Below, piece by piece: positions 9,101 through 15,620 of a DNA stretch of 64,000 nt. Position 1 is the stretch's first letter, and every line of letters begins with the position of its first letter. The stretch covers positions 1 to 64,000 of the forward strand of contig DWXF01000017.1 of the NCBI GenBank assembly GCA_019119335.1, written 5' to 3'. A program made the translations under genes and the position numbers. The notes below the pieces were generated by a model. That model did not search any database, was not told the DNA's origin, and worked only from the letters and a program-made list of their open reading frames with translations. Origin of the DNA: Candidatus Flavonifractor merdavium (GTDB taxonomy: Bacteria; Bacillota; Clostridia; Oscillospirales; Oscillospiraceae).

Positions 9101-9211
9101 ACCGGAATCCTGGTGGCCCAGGGCGTGGTGGCCGGCACCAACGACCAGATCCGCCCCAACGGTCTGCTGACCCGGGGCGAGGTGGCCAAGCTGCTCTATG
9201 CCATGCTGTAA
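6200..9211 (+). CDS. Secreted phosphodiester glycosidase (NAGPA-like) with SLH domains
   Basis: A 1003-residue exported protein. A signal peptide covers about residues 1-26. A NAGPA-type phosphodiester glycosidase domain follows, ending near SMDGGGSTTIGV (about residue 365), the family's conserved metal/substrate loop. The middle holds two Ig-like (Big_2-type) segments and a beta-rich carbohydrate-binding-like region. From about residue 825 there are SLH repeats (for example HWAEPYATFLYDQGI and NRNITRAEFFAMV) that anchor the protein to the cell-wall polymer. It probably trims or modifies a phosphodiester-linked cell-surface glycan. ATG at 6200 with AGGAGGAAC upstream. It stands between a terminator and the ArsC-like gene. 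Confidence 0.85.
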   Translation: MIKTIRRGVALGLALAVTVTAASASNALGWDLHKSSVPISQGTALGTNIFWSDTYSDLRTEYFVSYTPNTNVVPTVAYGDKVLSKATLSGMAKSLESQGKRVVSGLNGDWYVMATGATTGLVVTTGGVRATSYYKDSWAIGFNADGTAFIGQPGLTTTVSFGGQSYPLTGSINKIRQTYKNGVGGLTLLTSDFSATTQNTKPGVDVVLTPVNDGTGTSPLQPAIGQTVRYTVDQVLESTGAIAIPEGKAVLTLNGEDDANLLAALRTLQPGSEVTLSITAADARWNTVTEALGGVSKIVTNGQVASGLDASRTACSAVGIKADGTVVFYAMDGKQSGHSVGATITQVAQRLVELGCVDALSMDGGGSTTIGVTYPDQNGMQVVNKPSDGAQRSNSTAIFLTTTLQPTGQLAGYYITPSDKMLLAGAQVQLSAAGLDSSYYLTQGNPVGWSVTSGGGAVSETGLYTAGTESGFSQVTASDGLYTGTAYLTTVKTPDSISLSNESTGAAVTSLNLDPGQQVDLKASAVYRKLALTAQDTCFTWSVSGGVGTVDQNGLFTAGEKSGTGTLTVSAGGKTTTIQVSVAGHVKTLENCEGALSAFISTPSLTAAPETGLDYVHNGKQSVKLTYQAGATGVASLSTNLSIPAGESWLGMWVYGDGSGNTLMATANGQGGQQFLLTALDFTGWRYVMTELPQGTASITELSVVYGGGQGKQSGAIWLDQLVTANERLTDTTAPTVTVKASGTQLTATVTDNMDKTIPQGNLTLTYDGAPLQFTWNESAGTLSATLPAADNGYHRVTLVAGDASGNLARASADISPATQRISPFGDMAGHWAEPYATFLYDQGISQGTGGDVPQYQPNRNITRAEFFAMVAHWMDLDPALYSGVELPFADKDKIPDWAINEVKAMYSLGLLQGTETAGGVMCNPTATITRAEAITLLGRIQAKGYTQADLSAFTDAAQVPAWAAEYTGILVAQGVVAGTNDQIRPNGLLTRGEVAKLLYAML

Positions 9212-9237
9212 CCAAAAGAAAGAGGAGGTTTCTACCC

Positions 9238-9588
9238 ATGCTCTTTGTCTGTTATCCCAAGTGCACCACCTGCCAGAAGGCCCTGAAGTGGCTGGAGGCC
9301 AGAGGCGTGCAGGTTGAAGTGCGGAACATCAAGACCCAGCGGCCCAATGAGCAGGAGCTGCGGACCTGGTTTCAGGCCAGCGGCCTGCCCCTGAAGAAGT
9401 TTTTCAATACCAGCGGCCTGCAGTACAAGGCCCTGGGTCTGAAAGACAAGCTCCCCGGCATGAGCGAGGAGGAGCAGATCGCCCTGCTGGCCACCGACGG
9501 GATGCTGGTCAAGCGGCCCATCCTGGTGGGGGATGGCTTCGTCCTGGTGGGCTTCAAAGAGGCCCAGTGGGCGGAACAGCTGGGGTAG
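9238..9588 (+). CDS. ArsC/Spx/YffB-family protein (first of two)
   Basis: 116 residues with the ArsC-like thioredoxin fold: C9-T-T-C12 near the N-terminus (YPKCTTCQKALKWLE) and the KRPILV motif near residue 95. It has the redox CXXC of Spx rather than the lone cysteine of true arsenate reductases, but it lacks neighbours that would show either an arsenic or a stress role. Preceded by AGGAGG. It ends 6 nt before the lipoate ligase start, so the two probably form an operon. Confidence 0.8.
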   Translation: MLFVCYPKCTTCQKALKWLEARGVQVEVRNIKTQRPNEQELRTWFQASGLPLKKFFNTSGLQYKALGLKDKLPGMSEEEQIALLATDGMLVKRPILVGDGFVLVGFKEAQWAEQLG

Positions 9589-9594
9589 ACCGCC

Positions 9595-10581
9595 GTGCGC
9601 TATCTGGAGAGCGGCAGCACTGATCCCTATTACAACCTGGCCCTGGAACAGGTGGTTTTTGACGGACCGGGGCAGGATACGGCCTGCTGTATGCTGTGGC
9701 AGAACGACAATACCATCGTGGTGGGCAAGCACCAGAACACCCTCCAGGAGGTCAACATGGCCTACGTGCGGGAGCACAACGTCCGGGTGGCCCGGCGGCT
9801 CTCCGGCGGCGGGGCGGTGTACCACGACCTGGGCAATGTGAACTTTACCTTCATCGCCCCCCATGAGGGCGGGGGAATGGACTTTTCCACCTTCTGCCGG
9901 CCGGTGGCCGCCGCCCTGGCGGAGCTGGGGGTACAGGCCGAGCTCAGCGGCCGCAACGACATGACCATCGACGGGAAAAAATTCTCCGGCAACTCCCAGT
10001 ATGTCAAGCGGGGCCGGGTGATGCACCACGGCACCATCCTCTACGACTCCGACCTGAGCGTGGTGGGTCAGGCCCTGCGGGTGCCGGAGGACAAGTTTAC
10101 CTCCAAGGGCCTGTCCTCGGTGCGCAGCCGGGTGACCAACGTGCGGCCCTATGTGAAGGCAGATCTGTCCACCGGGCAGTTTCTGGTCCGGCTGCGGCAG
10201 GCCCTGATGAGCTTTTACGACATGGAGCCGCTGGTCCTCACGGAGGAGCAGCTGAATGAGGCGGTGCGGCTGCGGGATACGCTGTACAGCACCTGGGAGT
10301 GGAATTTCGGCGCCTCGCCCCCCTGCCAGATTGTGAAAAAGCGGCGGGTGGAGGGCTGCGGCCAGCTGGAGCTGCACATGGATGTGGAACAGGGGAGACT
10401 GAACGCCCTCCACATTTGCGGCGACTTTTTCAGCCTGGACGAGCCGGAGGAGCTGGCCCGGCTGCTGCTGGGCTGCCCCCTGGAGGAGGACGCCCTGCGG
10501 GAGCGGCTCTCCGGCGTGGAGCCCGGCCGGTATTGCAGAGGCATGGATCTGGACGCCCTCTGCCGCACCCTGCTGCAATAG
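9595..10581 (+). CDS. lplA: Lipoate-protein ligase A
   Basis: Attaches free lipoate, via lipoyl-AMP, to E2 or GcvH proteins. 328 residues. The LplA core motif RRLSGGGAVYHD is at 67-78, the catalytic lysine is in DGKKFSG (about Lys129), and the C-terminal accessory domain is present. GTG start 6 nt after the ArsC-like gene; no clear Shine-Dalgarno, so it may be translated by coupling. No lipoate-dependent complex lies in the window. Confidence 0.9.
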   Translation: MRYLESGSTDPYYNLALEQVVFDGPGQDTACCMLWQNDNTIVVGKHQNTLQEVNMAYVREHNVRVARRLSGGGAVYHDLGNVNFTFIAPHEGGGMDFSTFCRPVAAALAELGVQAELSGRNDMTIDGKKFSGNSQYVKRGRVMHHGTILYDSDLSVVGQALRVPEDKFTSKGLSSVRSRVTNVRPYVKADLSTGQFLVRLRQALMSFYDMEPLVLTEEQLNEAVRLRDTLYSTWEWNFGASPPCQIVKKRRVEGCGQLELHMDVEQGRLNALHICGDFFSLDEPEELARLLLGCPLEEDALRERLSGVEPGRYCRGMDLDALCRTLLQ

Positions 10582-10603
10582 ACCGGACAAACACAAACGG
10601 AAG

Positions 10604-10641
10604 GAGCGCGGAGCTCTGCCGGCAGGCGGAGCTCCGCGCTC
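10604..10641 (+). terminator. Hairpin after lplA without T-tract
   Basis: A perfect 13-bp stem (GAGCGCGGAGCTC / GAGCTCCGCGCTC) around a 12-nt loop. No run of T follows, so termination would be weak or factor-dependent; it could instead protect the 3' end. Confidence 0.5.
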
Positions 10642-10719
10642 TGCGGCTATGTATAAAACAGACAGAAAACGGAAAAGCTGTGGTCAAACGGAAACGGGAA
10701 AAGGAGCGTGAAATTTTCT

Positions 10720-10747
10720 TTGATTTTGGCGAGATCTATGCTATAAT
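10720..10747 (+). promoter_or_regulatory. Promoter of murA
   Basis: TTGATT (10720-10725), 16 bases, TATAAT (10742-10747). The resulting leader of about 125 nt contains a CCGGAAGG/CCTTCCGG hairpin (10834-10857) just before the start codon. Confidence 0.65.
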
Positions 10748-10880
10748 GTACGCGTGAAGGAGCGCACTGAGTGTTCAGATGCCGCCTGTTTTTGTGTTTA
10801 CCGGGCCGCGGATACGCCGGCCCTTGGATACCCCGGAAGGCGCAAAGCCCTTCCGGCGGAAGGAATAGAGGGTTGTTGCT

Positions 10881-12173
10881 TTGACAAAATATGTGATTCA
10901 CGGCGGAAAACCGCTGTTTGGTGAAATTGACATCAGCGGCGCGAAGAACGCCGCTGTCGCTATCATTCCCGCCGCCCTGCTGGTGGACGGCAGCTGCCGC
11001 ATTGAAAATATTCCCCAGATCAGCGATGTGACCTTGATTCTGAATATCCTCCAGGAGCTGGGCGCCGACGTGCGCACCGTCAACCGCACCACGGTGGACG
11101 TGGACTGCTCCCATATCCGAAACGCCCGGGTGCCCGAGGAACTGGCCCGGAAGATCCGGGCCTCCTATTACCTCATCGGCGCCCTGCTGGGCCGGTTCGG
11201 TTCCGCCGAGGTGCCCCCGCCGGGGGGCTGCGACTTCGGCGGGCGGCCCATCGACCAGCACATCAAGGGCTTTGTGGCCATGGGCGCCGAGGTGGACGTG
11301 CGGGGCGGCTTTATCCACGCCCGGGCCGAAAAAGGCCGGATGCAGGGCACCCACGTCTATCTGGACATCGTATCCGTGGGGGCCACCATGAACATCATGC
11401 TGGCCGCCGTGCTGGCCCAGGGTATGACGGTGATTGAAAACGCCGCCAAGGAGCCCCACATCGTGGACCTGGCCAACTTCCTCAACTCCATGGGCGCCGA
11501 CATCATGGGCGCCGGTACCGACGTCATCAAGATCCGGGGGGTGGACCGCCTCTCCGGCGGCACCTACTCCATCATCCCCGACCAGATCGAGGCGGGCACC
11601 TATATGACCGCCGTGGCCGCCACCGGCGGCGAGGTGCTCATCAAGAACGTCATCCCCAAGCACCTGGAGTGCATCACCGCCAAGCTGCTGGAGATGGGGG
11701 TGGAGGTGGAGGAGCGGGACGACGCGGTGCTGGTCCGCCGCACCGGCAAGCTCACCCGCACCAACGTCAAGACCCTGCCCTATCCCGGCTTCCCCACCGA
11801 TATGCAGCCCCAGATCGCCGCCGTCCTCTGCCTGGCGGAGGGCACCAGCGTGCTCACCGAGGGCGTGTGGGACAACCGCTACCGCTACGTGGACGAGTTC
11901 CGCCGTATGGGAGCCCAGATCCAGGTGGACGGCAAGATCGCCGTCATTGAGGGCGTGGACAAGCTCACCGGCGCCCGCATCCAGGCATGCGACCTGCGGG
12001 CCGGGGCCGCCATGGTCATCGCCGGACTGGCCGCCCAGGGCACCACCGAGATCGGCTGCATCCACCACATCGAGCGGGGCTATGAGGACATCGTCCGCAA
12101 GCTCTCCGGCGTGGGAGCCGACATCCGGGTGGTGGTTACCCCCGACGAGGACAAGCAGAGCCAGGTGGGCTGA
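10881..12173 (+). CDS. murA: UDP-N-acetylglucosamine 1-carboxyvinyltransferase
   Basis: Catalyses the first committed step of peptidoglycan synthesis, transfer of enolpyruvate from PEP to UDP-GlcNAc. 430 residues, typical. Lys22-Asn23 (SGAKNAA) and the catalytic Cys117 in PGGCDFGGRPIDQH are present, so the enzyme should be fosfomycin-sensitive in principle. Start TTG at 10881, with an AGAGGG site about 10 nt upstream. The leader hairpin may limit translation. Monocistronic: a strong terminator follows at 12193. Confidence 0.93.
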   Translation: MTKYVIHGGKPLFGEIDISGAKNAAVAIIPAALLVDGSCRIENIPQISDVTLILNILQELGADVRTVNRTTVDVDCSHIRNARVPEELARKIRASYYLIGALLGRFGSAEVPPPGGCDFGGRPIDQHIKGFVAMGAEVDVRGGFIHARAEKGRMQGTHVYLDIVSVGATMNIMLAAVLAQGMTVIENAAKEPHIVDLANFLNSMGADIMGAGTDVIKIRGVDRLSGGTYSIIPDQIEAGTYMTAVAATGGEVLIKNVIPKHLECITAKLLEMGVEVEERDDAVLVRRTGKLTRTNVKTLPYPGFPTDMQPQIAAVLCLAEGTSVLTEGVWDNRYRYVDEFRRMGAQIQVDGKIAVIEGVDKLTGARIQACDLRAGAAMVIAGLAAQGTTEIGCIHHIERGYEDIVRKLSGVGADIRVVVTPDEDKQSQVG

Positions 12174-12192
12174 CAACTCATATTCCGTCACG

Positions 12193-12222
12193 CAGGCGGG
12201 GGAGATTCCCCGCCTGTTTTTT
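12193..12222 (+). terminator. Intrinsic terminator after murA
   Basis: A 9-bp stem CAGGCGGGG / CCCCGCCTG with a 6-nt loop, followed by six T. It lies just upstream of yycJ, so it could also act as a partial terminator for read-through. Confidence 0.85.
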
Positions 12223-12240
12223 GCGAGAAGGAGCGATTTT

Positions 12241-13029
12241 GTGCTGGAACTTTGTACCCTGGCCAGCGGCTCCAGCGGCAACTGCCTGCTGGTGAGCAGC
12301 GGAAACACCCATATTCTGGTGGACGCAGGCATCTCCTGCCGCCGGATCACCACCGCCCTCAAAGCCATGGGGGTGGACCCCAAGGCCCTGTCCGCCGTGC
12401 TGGTCACCCATGAGCACTCCGACCACATCGCCGGGCTGGCCACCATGACCAAGCAGCTGGCGGTGCCGGTATATGCCAGCCGGGGCACCGGGATGCAGCT
12501 GTGCTACCGCATTCCCTTCCTGGAGGAGGTGCTCCACACCTTTACCCCGGGTGAGCGGTTTTCCCTGGGCGGGGTGGACGTGGAGACCTTCGCCACCCCC
12601 CACGACGCCGCTCAGAGCACCGGCTACGCCCTGTCTGCCGGAGGGAAAAAGGCGGCGGTGGTCACCGACCTGGGCCATGTCACCGACGAGGTGGCGGAGG
12701 GCATCCGGGGCGCCCAACTCCTGGTAGCCGAGGCCAACCACGATGTGGAGTGGCTCCAGTCCGGGCCCTACCCCTATTTCCTCAAAAGCCGGATCCTGGG
12801 GGACCGGGGCCACCTGTCCAACGAGGCGGGGGCCCAGCTGGTGTGCCGGGCGGTGGAGGAGGGCGCCCGCACGGTGGTGCTGGCCCATCTGTCCAGGGAA
12901 AACAACACCCCCCAGCGGGCCTACGACGTGGTGCGCTCCGCCCTGGAACACAGAGGGGTCCGGGTGGGCCAGGATGTGCGGCTGGAGGTGGCCCCCAGAG
13001 ACCAGACCGGTGAGAGGTACCGGATATGA
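12241..13029 (+). CDS. yycJ: YycJ/WalJ-type metallo-beta-lactamase-fold hydrolase
   Basis: 262 residues. The MBL-fold zinc motif is H57-x-H59-x-D61-H62 (THEHSDH), with the later conserved HLSNEA and HLSRENN segments typical of YycJ, a 5'-3' exonuclease-like protein linked in Firmicutes to the WalRK system and DNA repair. The GTG at 12241 with GAAGGAG upstream begins at the conserved LCTLASGSSGN start. The stop overlaps the rlmH start by 4 nt (ATGA); yycJ-rlmH is a common Firmicutes pairing. Confidence 0.88.
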   Translation: MLELCTLASGSSGNCLLVSSGNTHILVDAGISCRRITTALKAMGVDPKALSAVLVTHEHSDHIAGLATMTKQLAVPVYASRGTGMQLCYRIPFLEEVLHTFTPGERFSLGGVDVETFATPHDAAQSTGYALSAGGKKAAVVTDLGHVTDEVAEGIRGAQLLVAEANHDVEWLQSGPYPYFLKSRILGDRGHLSNEAGAQLVCRAVEEGARTVVLAHLSRENNTPQRAYDVVRSALEHRGVRVGQDVRLEVAPRDQTGERYRI

Positions 13030-13514
13030 AGGGCGTCAGCGTTTCTGTCATCTGCGTGGGCAAGCTGAAAGAGAAGTTTTACATAGAGGGGGCGGCGGAG
13101 TACGCCAAGCGGCTGGGAGCCTACTGCAAATTCCAGCTCACCGAGCTGCCCGAGGAACGGCTGCCCGCCAATCCCTCCCGGGCCCAGATCGACGCCGCCC
13201 TGGAAAAAGAGGCCCAGACGGTGAAGAGCAGACTGCCCAAGGGAGCGGCGGTGGTGGCCCTGTGCGTGGAGGGAGAGCTTCTCTCCAGCGAAAAGCTGGC
13301 CACCCGGCTGGAGCAGTGGCCGGCGGCGGGCAAGAGCACCCTGGTGTTCCTCATCGGCTCCTCCTACGGGATACACCCCTCCCTGAAGGCGCTGGCCCAG
13401 CTGAGGCTGTCCATGTCCCCCATGACCTTCCCCCACCACCTGGCCCGGGTCATGCTGCTGGAACAGCTCTACCGCTGCTTCAAAATCCAGGAGGGCTCCG
13501 GCTATCACAAATAG
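13026..13514 (+). CDS. rlmH: 23S rRNA (pseudouridine1915-N3) methyltransferase RlmH
   Basis: Methylates pseudouridine 1915 in 23S rRNA helix 69. 162 residues, the usual size. SPOUT-fold motifs are present: FLIGSSYGI (SAM loop) and LSMSPMTFPHHLARVMLLEQ at the C-terminus. Translationally coupled to yycJ by an ATGA overlap. Confidence 0.95.
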   Translation: MKGVSVSVICVGKLKEKFYIEGAAEYAKRLGAYCKFQLTELPEERLPANPSRAQIDAALEKEAQTVKSRLPKGAAVVALCVEGELLSSEKLATRLEQWPAAGKSTLVFLIGSSYGIHPSLKALAQLRLSMSPMTFPHHLARVMLLEQLYRCFKIQEGSGYHK

Positions 13515-13583
13515 GGACAGGAAAAAATTTGCATTTTATCCTGCGAAATGCCGGAATTCAGGGTAGCGATACCAGAGCGTTTG

Positions 13584-13592
13584 TGCTATAAT
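13584..13592 (+). promoter_or_regulatory. Extended -10 promoter of the phosphoglucomutase gene
   Basis: TGCTATAAT: a TG dinucleotide one base before TATAAT (13587-13592), with no good -35 box at the right distance. About 55 nt upstream of the start codon. Confidence 0.55.
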
Positions 13593-13646
13593 AACAAAAG
13601 CACAGAGGTGCTGCCATGGAATTTAAAGGTATAGGAGGTCATTCCC

Positions 13647-15374
13647 ATGTCCTATCGTGAGGTATATGAAAAGTGGCTCAACAGCCCCGCCCTCAGCGAT
13701 GCCGAGAAGGCGGAGCTGCAGTCCATCGCCGGCGACGACAAGGAGATCGAGAGCCGGTTCTTCGCCCCCCTGGAGTTCGGCACCGCCGGCCTGCGGGGCA
13801 CTATGTGCGTGGGCCTGCACCAGATGAACATTCACGTGATCCGTCACGCCACCCAGGCCTTTGCCGAGGTCATCAAGGCCGAGGGGAACGAGGCCATGGA
13901 GCGGGGCGTGGCGGTATGCTACGACTGCCGCAACAACTCCGACGCCTTTGCCAGAGAGACCGCCTGCGTCATGGCGGGCAACGGCATCCGGGTACGGCTC
14001 TTTGACGCCATGCGGCCCACTCCCGAGGTGTCCTTCGCCGTGCGGGAGTACCACTGCATTGCCGGTGTCAACGTTACCGCCAGCCACAACCCCAAGGAGT
14101 ACAACGGCTACAAGGTCTACTGGCAGGACGGAGCCCAGCTGCCCCCCCACCATGCCGCCGCCATCGCCAAGAAGATGGAAGAGCTGGACCTGTTCGACTC
14201 CATCAAGCGGATGGACTATGACCAGGCCCTGAAGAGCGGCATGATCACCCTCATGGGGAAGGAGACCGACGAAAAGTTCCTGGAAAACGTCATGGGGCAG
14301 GTCAACGACAAGGCCGCGGTGGAACAGGTGGCCGACACCTTCAAGATGGTGTACACCCCCTTCCACGGCACCGGCTATCAGCTCATCCCCGAGGCCCTGC
14401 GCCGGCTGGGTATGAAGCACGTCATCTGCGTGCCTGAGCAGATGGTCATTGACGGCAACTTCCCCACCGTGGTCTCCCCCAATCCGGAGAACCCCGAAGG
14501 CTTCTACCTGGCGGTGGACCTGGCCAAGAAGGAGGGCGCCGACTTTATTCTGGGCTCTGATCCCGACGCCGACCGGGTGGGCATTATGGTGCGCGACAAC
14601 CAGGGCGAATACATTACCATCTCCGGCAACCAGACCGGCGTGCTGCTGCTGGACTACCTCATCGGCGCCAAAAAGCGCACCGGCAAGATGCCGGACAAGC
14701 CGGTGGCCCTCAAGACCATCGTTACCACCGAAATGGCCCGGAAGGTGGCTGAGACCAACGGCCTGGCCTGCTACGACACCTTTACCGGTTTCAAGTTCCT
14801 GGCCGAAAAGAAGGACAAGCTGGAAAACGCCGGGGAAGGCAAGGTGATCTTTGCCTACGAGGAGAGTTACGGCTACATGCTGGGCGACTACGTCCGGGAT
14901 AAGGACGCCGTCACCGCCGCCCTGTCTCTCACCGAGATGGCCGCCTGGTACGCCGGGCAGGGCATGACCCTGTACGACGCCCTGCAGAAGTGCTATGAGA
15001 AGTACGGCTTCTATGGAGAAAAGACCCTGAACCTGGTGATGCCCGGCCTGGACGGGCTGAAGAAGATGGCCGACCTGATGGCCGGACTGCGCTCCAAGCC
15101 CCCGGTGGAGATCGCCGGGGTGGGCGTGCTCCAGCAGAAGGACTACAAGGACGGCTCCGTGGTCACCGTGGCCGACGGCTCCAAGTCCGCCATGGAGCTC
15201 TCCGGCTCCAACGTGCTGCGCTACGAGATGGCCGACGGCACCAGCCTCATCGTCCGGCCCTCCGGCACCGAGCCCAAGGTCAAGGTCTATATCCTGGCCA
15301 ACGGTCAGACCAAGGCCCAGTGTGAGGAAAAGGTGTCCAAGTACACCGCCTGGGCGGAGTCCCTCAAGGGCTGA
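13647..15374 (+). CDS. pgcA: Phosphoglucomutase / phosphomannomutase (PgcA-like)
   Basis: Interconverts hexose 1- and 6-phosphates and feeds UDP-glucose and glycan synthesis. 575 residues, the alpha-PGM length of Bacillus PgcA. The catalytic phosphoserine is Ser146 in TASHNP, the metal loop GSDPDADR lies near residue 305, the sugar-specificity loop EESYGY near 408, and the phosphate-binding RPSGTEPK near 536. ATG at 13647 after AGGAGG. Single-gene unit with its own terminator. Confidence 0.9.
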   Translation: MSYREVYEKWLNSPALSDAEKAELQSIAGDDKEIESRFFAPLEFGTAGLRGTMCVGLHQMNIHVIRHATQAFAEVIKAEGNEAMERGVAVCYDCRNNSDAFARETACVMAGNGIRVRLFDAMRPTPEVSFAVREYHCIAGVNVTASHNPKEYNGYKVYWQDGAQLPPHHAAAIAKKMEELDLFDSIKRMDYDQALKSGMITLMGKETDEKFLENVMGQVNDKAAVEQVADTFKMVYTPFHGTGYQLIPEALRRLGMKHVICVPEQMVIDGNFPTVVSPNPENPEGFYLAVDLAKKEGADFILGSDPDADRVGIMVRDNQGEYITISGNQTGVLLLDYLIGAKKRTGKMPDKPVALKTIVTTEMARKVAETNGLACYDTFTGFKFLAEKKDKLENAGEGKVIFAYEESYGYMLGDYVRDKDAVTAALSLTEMAAWYAGQGMTLYDALQKCYEKYGFYGEKTLNLVMPGLDGLKKMADLMAGLRSKPPVEIAGVGVLQQKDYKDGSVVTVADGSKSAMELSGSNVLRYEMADGTSLIVRPSGTEPKVKVYILANGQTKAQCEEKVSKYTAWAESLKG

Positions 15375-15397
15375 CAAAGGAATACAACCGCAGCGTT

Positions 15398-15447
15398 CAG
15401 CACCCTGCCCCCGCCGCATCGGCCCGGGGGCGGGGTGCTGTCTGATT
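15398..15447 (+). terminator. Intrinsic terminator after pgcA
   Basis: A 16-bp stem (CAGCACCCTGCCCCCG with CGGGGGCGGGGTGCTG, one G-T pair) and an 11-nt loop, followed by TCTGATTTT. Confidence 0.8.
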
Positions 15448-15452
15448 TTGGA

Positions 15453-15534
15453 GAAAATTTTCCATAAAAGGTTGGAAACCTTTTACTTCCGGCGTCGTCT
15501 AATGAATGGGACGGAAAATTTAAGGTTTCCTTAA
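15453..15534 (+). promoter_or_regulatory. Cluster of three inverted repeats upstream of the MacAB-like operon
   Basis: Three perfect palindromes: GAAAATTTTC (15453-15462), AAAAGGTT-GGA-AACCTTTT (15466-15484) and TTAAGG-TTT-CCTTAA (15520-15534). The last sits about 45 bp before a TAGAAT -10 box (15578-15583) that has no good -35. That arrangement is typical of an activator-dependent promoter, for example one driven by an OmpR-type response regulator. Confidence 0.5.
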
Positions 15535-15620
15535 GAACTTGTCATTGCTTTGTAATTCTCATCCAGTCCCGCTGTGGTAGAATTTGTGTGGAACCAATTG
15601 CAAACAAGGAGGATGTCAAC

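Noticed and set aside
9238..9588. Arsenate reductase assigned as arsC
   Set aside because: Only the fold and CXXC are visible; no ars genes are near and the cysteine pattern is Spx-like, so no symbol was given.
10604..10641. A strong intrinsic terminator after lplA
   Set aside because: The stem is excellent but no T-tract follows, so it is listed only as a weak or factor-dependent hairpin.
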